Part shown: one piece after another, positions 6,416 to 13,719 of the stretch
Layout of the letters: each line of letters starts with the position of its first letter
Position numbering within the stretch: position 1 is the first letter of the stretch
Assembly: GCA_002315255.1 (NCBI GenBank)
Contig: DCGM01000097.1
Location: 5,909 to 20,404 of the forward strand
DNA: 14,496 bases
Direction: 5' to 3'
Source: Lachnospiraceae bacterium UBA1778
GTDB taxonomy: Bacteria; Bacillota; Clostridia; Lachnospirales; Lachnospiraceae
Position numbers and translations under genes: made by a program
The notes under the pieces: generated by a model
The model's input: the letters and a program-made list of their open reading frames with translations, nothing else
What the model was told of the DNA's origin: nothing
Databases searched by the model: none

Positions 6416-6841
6416 TTGGACGCATATTTGTATCGGAAAAGTGGTATGAGGAAAAGAAAAGAAGAGAAAAAGGAAGATTTCTTCCACTATATGAAAATCA
6501 TCATCGCGATCCTCGCGGTGGCTTTTCTGATCCTCGCCTGCTATTTCGGCTACCGGTTCGGGCGGATGGTCTTTTCTGACGCCTCTCTGACGAATTCGAT
6601 TGACTCGAACCGGACGTATCTTATTACGGTGGAGGCGGGCGAATCCGCGCTCTCGATCGGAATGGAACTGGAAAAGAACGGCATTATCGAATCAGGCCTG
6701 GCCTTCTTCGTGCAGACGAAGGTTTACGCCTGTAAGATCGCCCCGGGGACCTATGAGGTTTCCTCGAAAATGTCGTCGAAAAGCATTGCAAAGTATTTTA
6801 ATACGGAATATTCGAAGGCGAAGCAGAGTGGGGGACAATGA
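6416..6841 (+). CDS. short MltG/YceG-like membrane protein without catalytic domain
   Basis: The protein is 141 residues from a TTG at 6416, or 131 from the ATG at 6446, which has GGAAAAG a few bases upstream and may be the true start. A basic, charged N-terminus (RKRKEEKKED) precedes one membrane segment at about residues 27-48 (MKIIIAILAVAFLILACYFG). The outer part, residues 68-132 (YLITVEAGESALSIGMELEK, then KIAPGTYEVSSKMSSKSIAKYF), matches the LysM-like N-terminal portion of MltG. Full MltG proteins are over 300 residues and have a lytic transglycosylase domain; that domain is missing. It sits where B. subtilis has yrrL (mltG), between DUF1292/rnj and trmR, so it is the positional counterpart. 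It overlaps trmR by 4 bases (ATGA). It may bind glycan strands without cutting them (inference). Confidence 0.75.
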   Translation: MDAYLYRKSGMRKRKEEKKEDFFHYMKIIIAILAVAFLILACYFGYRFGRMVFSDASLTNSIDSNRTYLITVEAGESALSIGMELEKNGIIESGLAFFVQTKVYACKIAPGTYEVSSKMSSKSIAKYFNTEYSKAKQSGGQ

Positions 6842-7482
6842 CGATGGATGAGCTGAGAACCGCCTCTTTTATCCGGTCGCTCGAACCGCCCGAAAGCCCG
6901 GTGCTTGAGGAAATCCGGGAAGAAGCTGAGAAAAACGGCGTGCCGATTGTCCGATTGGAAACCGGCGCGCTTTTGTCGTTTTTTACAGGGCTTCTGAAAC
7001 CCGGAAAAATTCTGGAAATCGGCACGGCAGTCGGCTATTCGGGAACGCTGATGCTGTTAAAAGCGCCGGAAAACTGCACGCTTACGACGATTGAAAATTA
7101 TGAGCCGCGGATTCCGGTCGCCCGCGAGAACTTCCAAAAGGCAGGAGTCGCAGACCGCGTCACGCTTTATACGGAGGACGCGACGGACGTTTTAAAGAAG
7201 CTTGACGGCCCGTACGATATGATTTTTTTGGACGCGGCGAAGGCGCAGTATATCGTCTGGCTGCCGGAGCTTTTAAGGCTCCTTCCGCCGGGCGGCGTCC
7301 TGATCGCCGACAATGTCCTCCAGGAGGGCGATATTTTAGAACCGCGCGCCGCCATCCGGCGCCGCGACCGCACAATCCATAAAAGGATGCGGGCCTTTCT
7401 CTATGAAATCAAGCACCGTGACGACCTGGATACAGCTGTTCTGCCGCTCGGGGACGGCGTCACGGTTTCTGTAAGAAAATAA
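6838..7482 (+). CDS. trmR: class I O-methyltransferase, probable tRNA 5-hydroxyuridine methyltransferase TrmR
   Basis: This 214-residue SAM-dependent O-methyltransferase is of the catechol-OMT-like type. Motif I is ILEIGTAVGYSG (58-69), the acidic ribose contact is in TTIENYEP (83-90), and the metal site is formed by Asp132 (FLDAAK) with Asp158-Asn159 (IADNVL). In B. subtilis TrmR (YrrM) methylates 5-hydroxyuridine at tRNA wobble position 34 to 5-methoxyuridine and lies beside the U32 proteins YrrN/YrrO that make the hydroxyuridine. The same arrangement is seen here, with the U32 gene 25 bases downstream, so the specific name is favoured over generic O-methyltransferase. The ATG at 6838 overlaps the upstream stop (ATGA); a second ATG at 6844 is possible. 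Confidence 0.88.
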   Translation: MTMDELRTASFIRSLEPPESPVLEEIREEAEKNGVPIVRLETGALLSFFTGLLKPGKILEIGTAVGYSGTLMLLKAPENCTLTTIENYEPRIPVARENFQKAGVADRVTLYTEDATDVLKKLDGPYDMIFLDAAKAQYIVWLPELLRLLPPGGVLIADNVLQEGDILEPRAAIRRRDRTIHKRMRAFLYEIKHRDDLDTAVLPLGDGVTVSVRK

Positions 7483-7507
7483 ACCGAATCGGAATGAGGA
7501 TCAGCTT

Positions 7508-8734
7508 ATGAAAAAACCGGAATTGCTCGTACCTGCGGGCGGCCTGGATGTCTTAAAAGAAGCGGTGATTTACGGCGCGGACGCCGTCTATATCGGCGGT
7601 GAAGCGTTCGGACTCCGTGCAAACGCGAAAAACGCGTCTTTTGCCGACCTGAAGGAGGGAATCAGGTTTGCACACGCCCGTGGCGTAAAAGTCTACGTAA
7701 CCGCGAATATTTTAGCGCATAATGAGGATATTAAAGAGGCGGAGGCGTATTTCGAAGGACTGAAGGAGGTCGGGCCGGACGCATTGATCATTTCGGACCC
7801 CGGCATGTTCACAGTCGCGAAGCGCGTCCTTCCGGAAACCGAGATCCATATTTCGACGCAGGCGAATAACTGCAATGCGCTGACCTTCCGCTTCTGGCAC
7901 GACCTCGGCGCGAAAAGAGTCGTCGCGGCGCGCGAGCTTTCGCTCCGGGAAATCCGCGAAATCCGTGATTCGATTCCGGAGGATATGGAGATTGAAACCT
8001 TCGTGCACGGCGCCATGTGCATCAGCTATTCGGGACGCTGCCTCCTGTCGAACTTTATGACGGGCCGCGACGCGAACCACGGAAGCTGCACGCACCCCTG
8101 CCGCTGGAAATATTCCGTGATGGAAGAGACGCGTCCGGGCGAATATTTCCCGGTGTTTGAAGACGAGCGCGGCACGTATCTGTTTAACTCGAAGGACCTT
8201 TGCATGGTCGGGAATCTGCCGGACCTCATTGCTTCCGGAACCGATTCGTTAAAGATCGAAGGCCGCATGAAGACGGCGCTTTATGTCGCCACCGCGGCGC
8301 GGACATATCGGAAAGCGCTTGACGATTATTTCAAAGATCCAGCGCTCTATGAGAAGAACCTCGAATGGTATCGGGAAGAGATCGGAAAATGCACGAACCG
8401 CCGCTTTACGACCGGATTTTTCTATGGCCGCCCGACAGAGGAAGACCAGATTTACGACAGCGCGACGTATGTCACGGAATATATTTATATCGGCACCATG
8501 GGGCTTACGGACGAGAACGGTTACACGCATTTCGACCAGAAGAACAAGTTCTCGGTCGGCCAGACGCTCGAAATCATGAAACCAGATGGCGAGACGGTCT
8601 TCACCGAGGTCTTAGAAATCTGCAATGAAAACGGCGAGCCGCAGGAGTCTGCGCCGCATGCCGGCCAGCACCTTTTAGTCCACTTCTCCGTGAAGCCTGA
8701 AGAGTATGAAATCATCCGGATGAAAGCGGAGTGA
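7508..8734 (+). CDS. trhP: U32 family protein, probable tRNA uridine-34 hydroxylation protein TrhP
   Basis: This 408-residue U32 'peptidase' family member starts with the family N-terminus ELLVPAGGLDVLKEAVIYGA. It contains the signature ETFVHGAMCISYSGRC (163-178) followed by NHGSCTHPC (190-198). Cys171, Cys178, Cys194 and Cys198 are placed like the cysteines that hold a 4Fe-4S cluster in related U32 proteins such as UbiU/UbiV. In B. subtilis and E. coli (YegQ) TrhP proteins work in prephenate-dependent hydroxylation of tRNA U34. Adjacency to trmR supports this over a true collagenase. B. subtilis has two U32 genes here (yrrN, yrrO); only one, of YrrO-like size, is present. GAGGA at 7496-7500 lies 7 bases before the ATG. 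The frame stays open for 47 codons after the TGA. Confidence 0.9.
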   Translation: MKKPELLVPAGGLDVLKEAVIYGADAVYIGGEAFGLRANAKNASFADLKEGIRFAHARGVKVYVTANILAHNEDIKEAEAYFEGLKEVGPDALIISDPGMFTVAKRVLPETEIHISTQANNCNALTFRFWHDLGAKRVVAARELSLREIREIRDSIPEDMEIETFVHGAMCISYSGRCLLSNFMTGRDANHGSCTHPCRWKYSVMEETRPGEYFPVFEDERGTYLFNSKDLCMVGNLPDLIASGTDSLKIEGRMKTALYVATAARTYRKALDDYFKDPALYEKNLEWYREEIGKCTNRRFTTGFFYGRPTEEDQIYDSATYVTEYIYIGTMGLTDENGYTHFDQKNKFSVGQTLEIMKPDGETVFTEVLEICNENGEPQESAPHAGQHLLVHFSVKPEEYEIIRMKAE

Positions 8735-8831
8735 GCAGCGGATGACAGACGGCCGCGAAAGAGTACAGAAGCGCTTGAAGAAATAGAGGCGCCTGCAGAT
8801 GCGGAAACGTTTGAAGAGACAGAAAAACTTG

Positions 8832-8871
8832 AAAAGACGAATCAGAAAAGACGAATCAGAAAAGACAGGAG
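8832..8871 (+). repeat. 14-bp tandem repeat just upstream of the M16C gene
   Basis: AAAAGACGAATCAG occurs at 8832-8845 and 8846-8859, followed by a third start AAAAGAC that runs into the Shine-Dalgarno sequence AGGAG (8867-8871). The repeat lies in the 140-base gap between the U32 and M16C genes. No convincing terminator or promoter was seen in that gap. Confidence 0.8.
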
Positions 8872-8874
8872 ATT

Positions 8875-11793
8875 ATGATGAACTTCCCGAAAGAATACCG
8901 TTTAGAAAAAGATGAAGAGATCCATGAGATCGGCGCCCACGCCTATCTCTTACGGCATGTGAAATCCGGCGCCCGCGTCCTGCTCATGGACTGCGTGGAT
9001 GAGAACAAGGTCTTTAATATCGCCTTCCGGACCGCTCCGGAGGACAGCACCGGCGTGCCGCATATCCTCGAGCATTCCGTCCTCTGCGGCTCCGACCGCT
9101 ATCCGGTAAAGGATCCGTTCTCGGAACTCGACAAAGGCTCATTGAACACGTTCCTAAACGCGATGACGTTCCCCGATAAGACGACCTATCCGGTTGCGTC
9201 GCTGAATGATGCGGACTTCCGGAATCTCATGTCCGTCTATCTCGACGCGGTCCTTCATCCCGCGATTTATCACGAAGAAAAGATTTTCCGTCAGGAGGGC
9301 TGGCGGTATGAGATGACCGACCCGGAAGGCCCGGTCACCTATAACGGCGTCGTTTACAATGAAATGCGCGGCGCGTTTTCCGATCCTGAGGAAGTGGTCG
9401 AGCGGTATCTCATGAATTCTTTATTCCCGGACAACTGCTACGGGAACGAATCCGGCGGCGATCCGAAATGCATTCCGGATCTTTCGTATGAAGACTTTTT
9501 AGCATTCCATAAACGCCTCTATCACCCGTCCAATTCCTACATTTATCTGTACGGAAACCTGAACTTCGAAGAGACGCTTGCATGGATGGACCGCGAGTAT
9601 TTAAGCGCATATGATGCGATTGACCCGCATACCGAGATCCCGTATCAGAAGCCGTTTGACGCGCCGCACCGCGAAAAGTTAGTCTTTAGCGTATCCGAAG
9701 AAGAAGCGGATTTAAGCGGTATCCTGGCCTGGGCGCGCGTGACCGGCGATTTCCGCGACCGGAAGGCGATTCTCGCATGGGAAGTCATCAGCTATGCCCT
9801 TCTCAATGCGCCCGGCGCCCCGTTAAAGCAGGCGCTTTTAGACGCAGGAATCGGCACCGACATTTTCGGCGGCCATGATTCCGCCATGCTTCAGCCGAAT
9901 TTCCAGATTGTCGCGAAGGGCGCAGACCCGAAGGATGCGGACCGGTTTGAAAAGATCATCCGCGACGTGCTGACCGATGCGGTTAAAAACGGGCTTCGGA
10001 AAAAATCACTTCAGGCAGGGCTTCATAACATTGAATTTTCACTCCGCGAGGCGGATTACGGCTCGATGCCGAAGGGCCTCATTTATGCGTTTTCCGCGCT
10101 TGAAAGCTGGCTTTATGATGACCGGGAGCCGGTCTCGCCGCTTCAGTATGACGGAGTTTTCGAGGAGCTTCGGGCGGACATCGATACCGGCTATTTTGAA
10201 GAATTAGTCCGGAAGTGTCTTCTCGAGAATCCGTTCGGCGTGACGCTTGTCGCAGAGCCGAAGCCGGGACTTGCGAAAGAAGAGGACGAGAAGCTAAAAG
10301 AGAAGCTTGCTGCGTATAAGGCAGGACTGACAGACGCGGAAATCCGCGAAATCATTGAAAAAACGAAGGAGCTGAAGGCGTATCAGAGCGAGCCCTCCAG
10401 CCCGGAGGCGCTGGAAACGATCCCGCTTCTTTCGATTTCTGATATCCGCCGCGAGCCGGAGAAACTCGTCAATGAGCCGCGAAACCTCGGGGGCATAAAG
10501 ACGGTCGCGCACCCGGCCACTACCTCGGGTATCCTCTATTTTGACCTTTACTTCCCGCTGACGGCGGTGAAGACGGAAGATTTCCCGTATGTCGGTCTTT
10601 TAAAGAAACTGTTGGGCCTCATGTCTACCGAGAACTACAGCTACCAGGAACTTTCGGAGGAGATTGACCTCTATACGGGCGGAATCGGATTTGCCTCGAC
10701 TACCGGAGAGCGCATTGACCGCTCCGTTTACGAGTCATTCGTCATCCGCGGAAAATGTCTCTACGGCGAGACGGAAAAGATGCTTTCCCTGATTTCGGAA
10801 ATCGCGCTTCGGACCTCGTTTGACGATACGAAGCGGATGAAAGAGATTATTTCGGAAGTCCGGACAGAAATGCAGGACAGCCTGATTTCTGGCGGATCGA
10901 TTACAGCATTGAACCGCGCGCTTTCGTATCTTTCGCTTAGCGGCGCGGAGGATGACCGGCTGACAGGCTTAAGCTTCTTCCGGTTCCTTTCGGATATCGA
11001 AAAGAATTTCAGTAAAAAGAAAAAGGCGGTCATTGCGAAGCTTCAGGAGGTTTCGAAGCAGATCTTCAACTTCAATGAAGCCGAGCTTTCCTTGACCTGC
11101 GAGCCGGAAGGCGAAGCGAAAGTTTCGGAAGCCGCACCGCGTTTTGTGGCGGAATTCCCGAACGAAAAGATCCAAAAAGCGCCGCGCGACTTTAAGCCGG
11201 AACTCAAAAACGAAGGCATAAAGACAGCCTCTCAGGTCCAGTACGTTGTGCAGGCTGCGAACTTTATTGACAAAGGCTACCAGGTCTGCGGCGAAATGAA
11301 TGTCTTAAAGACGATCCTCACGACCGACTATCTATATAACAAGCTCCGCGTGTTAGGCGGCGCTTACGGCACTTCATGCGTCGCCCGCCGCGACGGCTCG
11401 TTCGCATTTACCTCGTACCGCGATCCGAATCTCTCGGAGTCGTACGCACGGTACAGCGAAATCCCGGAATATCTGAAAAATCTCGAGATTTCCGACCGCG
11501 AAATGTGTAAGTATATCATCGGCACGATCAATGGAGTCGACACCCCGCTTCAGCCGCACGCCTTCGGCACCCGTTCCTACGGCATCTACCGGTCCGGAAT
11601 CACGGAAGAGGAGCGGAAGAGACTCCGCGAAGGCGTCTTAAACTGCACGGCCGATAAGATCCGCGCGTTCGCCCCGATGGTCGAAGACCTCTTACAGACG
11701 AATGCGCGCTGCACCGTCGGTAACGAGCATAAAATCAATGAAAACAGCGGTGAGTTTAAGACGATCACCACATTGACCGGAGAAAAAGCATGA
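8875..11793 (+). CDS. M16C (insulinase/PreP-like) zinc metallopeptidase
   Basis: This 972-residue pitrilysin-type peptidase is of the presequence-protease (M16C) group, normal in length. The inverted zinc motif HILEH is at 63-67 (His63, Glu66 catalytic, His67), in the PreP-like context PHILEHSVLCGSDRYPVKDP. The distal ligand is Glu163 in YNEMRGAFSDPEE. Two M16 halves joined by a helical linker (about 460-530, rich in Glu/Lys) form the usual clamshell chamber that degrades short unfolded peptides. It is probably cytoplasmic, since no signal peptide is seen. AGGAG at 8867-8871 is 3 bases from the ATG at 8875 and 6 from the next ATG at 8878, so initiation at 8878 is more likely. Its stop overlaps the era start (ATGA), implying translational coupling, though no functional link is known to me. 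Confidence 0.94.
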   Translation: MMNFPKEYRLEKDEEIHEIGAHAYLLRHVKSGARVLLMDCVDENKVFNIAFRTAPEDSTGVPHILEHSVLCGSDRYPVKDPFSELDKGSLNTFLNAMTFPDKTTYPVASLNDADFRNLMSVYLDAVLHPAIYHEEKIFRQEGWRYEMTDPEGPVTYNGVVYNEMRGAFSDPEEVVERYLMNSLFPDNCYGNESGGDPKCIPDLSYEDFLAFHKRLYHPSNSYIYLYGNLNFEETLAWMDREYLSAYDAIDPHTEIPYQKPFDAPHREKLVFSVSEEEADLSGILAWARVTGDFRDRKAILAWEVISYALLNAPGAPLKQALLDAGIGTDIFGGHDSAMLQPNFQIVAKGADPKDADRFEKIIRDVLTDAVKNGLRKKSLQAGLHNIEFSLREADYGSMPKGLIYAFSALESWLYDDREPVSPLQYDGVFEELRADIDTGYFEELVRKCLLENPFGVTLVAEPKPGLAKEEDEKLKEKLAAYKAGLTDAEIREIIEKTKELKAYQSEPSSPEALETIPLLSISDIRREPEKLVNEPRNLGGIKTVAHPATTSGILYFDLYFPLTAVKTEDFPYVGLLKKLLGLMSTENYSYQELSEEIDLYTGGIGFASTTGERIDRSVYESFVIRGKCLYGETEKMLSLISEIALRTSFDDTKRMKEIISEVRTEMQDSLISGGSITALNRALSYLSLSGAEDDRLTGLSFFRFLSDIEKNFSKKKKAVIAKLQEVSKQIFNFNEAELSLTCEPEGEAKVSEAAPRFVAEFPNEKIQKAPRDFKPELKNEGIKTASQVQYVVQAANFIDKGYQVCGEMNVLKTILTTDYLYNKLRVLGGAYGTSCVARRDGSFAFTSYRDPNLSESYARYSEIPEYLKNLEISDREMCKYIIGTINGVDTPLQPHAFGTRSYGIYRSGITEEERKRLREGVLNCTADKIRAFAPMVEDLLQTNARCTVGNEHKINENSGEFKTITTLTGEKA

Positions 11794-12812
11794 GCGGAAA
11801 AAACGCACATAATCACGCACAGAAAACTGCACAGAACGGCGCACAGAAAACTGCACAGAAAGGCGCGCAGAAAGACGCACAAAAGCAGGTATCAGGCCGT
11901 AGTGAGACAGAACCGGTAAAGTCCGGCTTTATCAGCATCATCGGGCGCTCAAACGTCGGAAAATCGACGCTGATGAACCACCTGATCGGGCAGAAGATCG
12001 CGATTACGGCGAACAAGCCGCAGACGACGCGGAACCGGATTCAGACGGTTTATACGGACGTGCGCGGCCAGGCGATCTTCCTCGACACCCCGGGACTTCA
12101 CAAGGCGAAAACGCGTCTGGGCGAGTTCATGGTCGAAGAAGCGATGAAGACGATTCCGGAGGCGGATGTAGTCCTTTATCTCGTTGAGCCCGAGCCGTTT
12201 ATCGGCCGCGGCGACGCGGAGATCATTGAAATGCTGAAGAAGGTCGGAAAGCCGGTCATTCTCATTGTCAATAAAGTCGACACCGTTCCGAAGGAACAGG
12301 TGCAGGAGACGGCCGACCTCTTTAAGGGGCAGATGGATTTCGCAAAAATTATTCCGGTTTCCGCACTCCGCGCGATCAAGACCGGAAAGGTGATGGACGC
12401 GATTTTCGACCTCCTGCCGGAGGGCCCGCTTTATTACGACGAAGACACGGTTACGGACCAGCCAATGCGCCAGATCGTCGCGGAGATGATTCGCGAGAAA
12501 GCGCTCCGCTCGCTCGAAGAAGAGATTCCGCACGGCGTGGCGGTGACGATTGAGAGTATGAAGCAGCGGAAGGACGGCATCTGGGATATCGAGGCGAACA
12601 TCTACTGTGAAAAAGAATCCCATAAAGGAATCATCATCGGAAAGGGCGGCGAGATGCTGAAACGCATCGGAAAAGAAGCCCGGATCGATGCTGAGGGAAT
12701 GCTGGAAAATAAGGTAAACCTGAAGCTTTGGGTGAAGGTGAAGCAGAACTGGCGCGACAGCGAGCTTTTGATGAAGAACTTCGGATATTTCGAACAGAAG
12801 GATACGGACTGA
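11790..12812 (+). CDS. era: GTPase Era with a repetitive N-terminal extension
   Basis: Era is an essential GTPase in 30S subunit maturation that binds the 3' end of 16S rRNA. G1 is GRSNVGKS (52-59), the switch region has PQTTRNRI (78-84), G3 is DTPG (99-102), G4 NKVD (161-164), G5 SAL (191-193). The KH domain carries GIIIGKGGEML (280-290). Homology to standard Era begins at KSGFISIIGR (44-53). The first 43 residues are extra and consist mostly of A-Q-K-x tetrapeptides, making the protein 340 residues instead of about 300. No ATG, GTG or TTG occurs in frame between 11790 and the core, and GGAGA (11779-11783) sits 6 bases before the ATG, so the extension should be translated. The start overlaps the M16C stop by 4 bases; recO follows 18 bases after the stop. 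Confidence 0.96.
   Translation: MSGKNAHNHAQKTAQNGAQKTAQKGAQKDAQKQVSGRSETEPVKSGFISIIGRSNVGKSTLMNHLIGQKIAITANKPQTTRNRIQTVYTDVRGQAIFLDTPGLHKAKTRLGEFMVEEAMKTIPEADVVLYLVEPEPFIGRGDAEIIEMLKKVGKPVILIVNKVDTVPKEQVQETADLFKGQMDFAKIIPVSALRAIKTGKVMDAIFDLLPEGPLYYDEDTVTDQPMRQIVAEMIREKALRSLEEEIPHGVAVTIESMKQRKDGIWDIEANIYCEKESHKGIIIGKGGEMLKRIGKEARIDAEGMLENKVNLKLWVKVKQNWRDSELLMKNFGYFEQKDTD
11805..11888 (+). repeat. 12-bp in-frame tandem repeat in era encoding AQKx units
   Basis: There are seven consecutive 12-bp units. The first (11805-11816) is degenerate and encodes AHNH. Units starting at 11817, 11829, 11841, 11853, 11865 and 11877 follow GCACAGAAA-NNN and encode AQKT, AQNG, AQKT, AQKG, AQKD and AQKQ. Unit length is a multiple of three, so copy number can change without breaking the frame. 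Confidence 0.93.
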
Positions 12813-12830
12813 CATGGAAAGGAGGAGGCT

Positions 12831-13610
12831 ATGCAGGACTTGCTGGAAGTGAACGGAATCGTGTTATCATCGATGCCGATCGGCGAAGCAGACCGGCGTG
12901 TCCTTCTTCTGACGAAGGAGCTTGGGAAGATTTCCGCCTTTGTCCGAGGCGCGCGGAAGCCGACCTCCATGCTCGGCGGAAGCGTCCGCCCGTTTGCCTT
13001 CGGCACGTTTTATGTTTATCCCGGGCAGAGCGCCTATTCCGTCAACCGGGCCGATGTCAGGACCTTCTTTGAAGGCGTGGCGGGTGATGTCGGGAAGACG
13101 GCTTACGGCTGTTATTTTATGGAGCTCGCGGGCTATTTTACGCATGAAGGCGCGCCGGCGGGAGAGGAGCTTCTCCTCCTTTATTACAGCTTAAAAGCGC
13201 TTGAAAATGAACATATTCCGGACGCGCTCGTCCGGCGGGTTTTTGAAATCCGGCTGATGCAGCTGGAAGGCGTCGCACCGGATTTCCGGGTCTGCTCCTG
13301 CTGCGGCACGGAGCCTTCGAACGGCTTTTTCAAACCGTCGTTTTTAAATCTTCTCTGTCCGGAATGCTATGAAAAGAGAAGCGGGAATGCGGCATCCTTG
13401 TCCGGAAACAGAGGAGCGGGGGAAACGAAGATTTCTTCGGGAACGCTTCGCGCATTGCGCTTTCTCGCATCAACTCCGGCCCAGAAACTCTTTACTTTTT
13501 CCGTCAGCCCGGAAATGCTGGACGAACTCGCAGCTGTCGCTGAGTGCCTGCTCGAACGGAACATTGACCGCGCGCTCCCTGCGCGTGACATGCTTTCCGT
13601 GCTCGTATAA
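12831..13610 (+). CDS. recO: DNA repair protein RecO
   Basis: This 259-residue RecO is the mediator that with RecR loads RecA onto SSB-coated DNA in the RecF pathway. The N-terminal OB fold is seen in VNGIVLSSMPIGEADRRVLLLTKELGKISAFVRGARKP. The helical part contains ELAGYF and FEIRLMQLEGVAPDF. A zinc site is formed by Cys155/Cys158 (CSCC) and Cys176/Cys179 (CPEC). The C-terminus CLLERNIDRALPARDMLSVL aligns with the usual family end, so the gene looks intact although an insertion sequence starts right after its stop. A strong ribosome site (AAAGGAGGAGG, 12818-12828) precedes the ATG, and era lies 18 bases upstream, a common era-recO pairing. Confidence 0.94.
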   Translation: MQDLLEVNGIVLSSMPIGEADRRVLLLTKELGKISAFVRGARKPTSMLGGSVRPFAFGTFYVYPGQSAYSVNRADVRTFFEGVAGDVGKTAYGCYFMELAGYFTHEGAPAGEELLLLYYSLKALENEHIPDALVRRVFEIRLMQLEGVAPDFRVCSCCGTEPSNGFFKPSFLNLLCPECYEKRSGNAASLSGNRGAGETKISSGTLRALRFLASTPAQKLFTFSVSPEMLDELAAVAECLLERNIDRALPARDMLSVLV

Positions 13611-13651
13611 GTTAGCGTAAAGTTTTTGTGGGAAAACAGAATAAATAAAAA

Positions 13652-13719
13652 ATGAGAACACCACTTTGCGATAAAGTGTAAGTGACCAAACAAACACAAA
13701 CAAAGGAGGATGTTCTCAT
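13652..13719 (+). promoter_or_regulatory. inverted repeat that can mask the transposase start codon
   Basis: ATGAGAACA (13652-13660) and TGTTCTCAT (13711-13719) are perfect complements. The right arm covers the first two bases of the transposase ATG (13718) and abuts the Shine-Dalgarno AAGGAGGA (13703-13710). A second small stem, CACTTT (13662-13667) with AAAGTG (13673-13678), lies inside the loop. In RNA starting upstream of 13652 the start region would be paired. This resembles the protection of transposase genes against read-through translation known in IS10 and IS50; the function here is inferred. Confidence 0.55.

Noticed and set aside
8742..8786. Small frame of 14 codons after the U32 gene
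   Set aside because: No ribosome site, too short, and no recognisable features.
11805..11888. Tandem repeat considered as a CRISPR-like or regulatory array
   Set aside because: Units are contiguous 12-mers without spacers and keep the era reading frame, so they are a coding repeat.
11949..12815. Minus-strand open frame opposite era (288 codons)
   Set aside because: It mirrors the Era coding sequence; no family motif or ribosome site is seen, and composition is typical of an antisense shadow.
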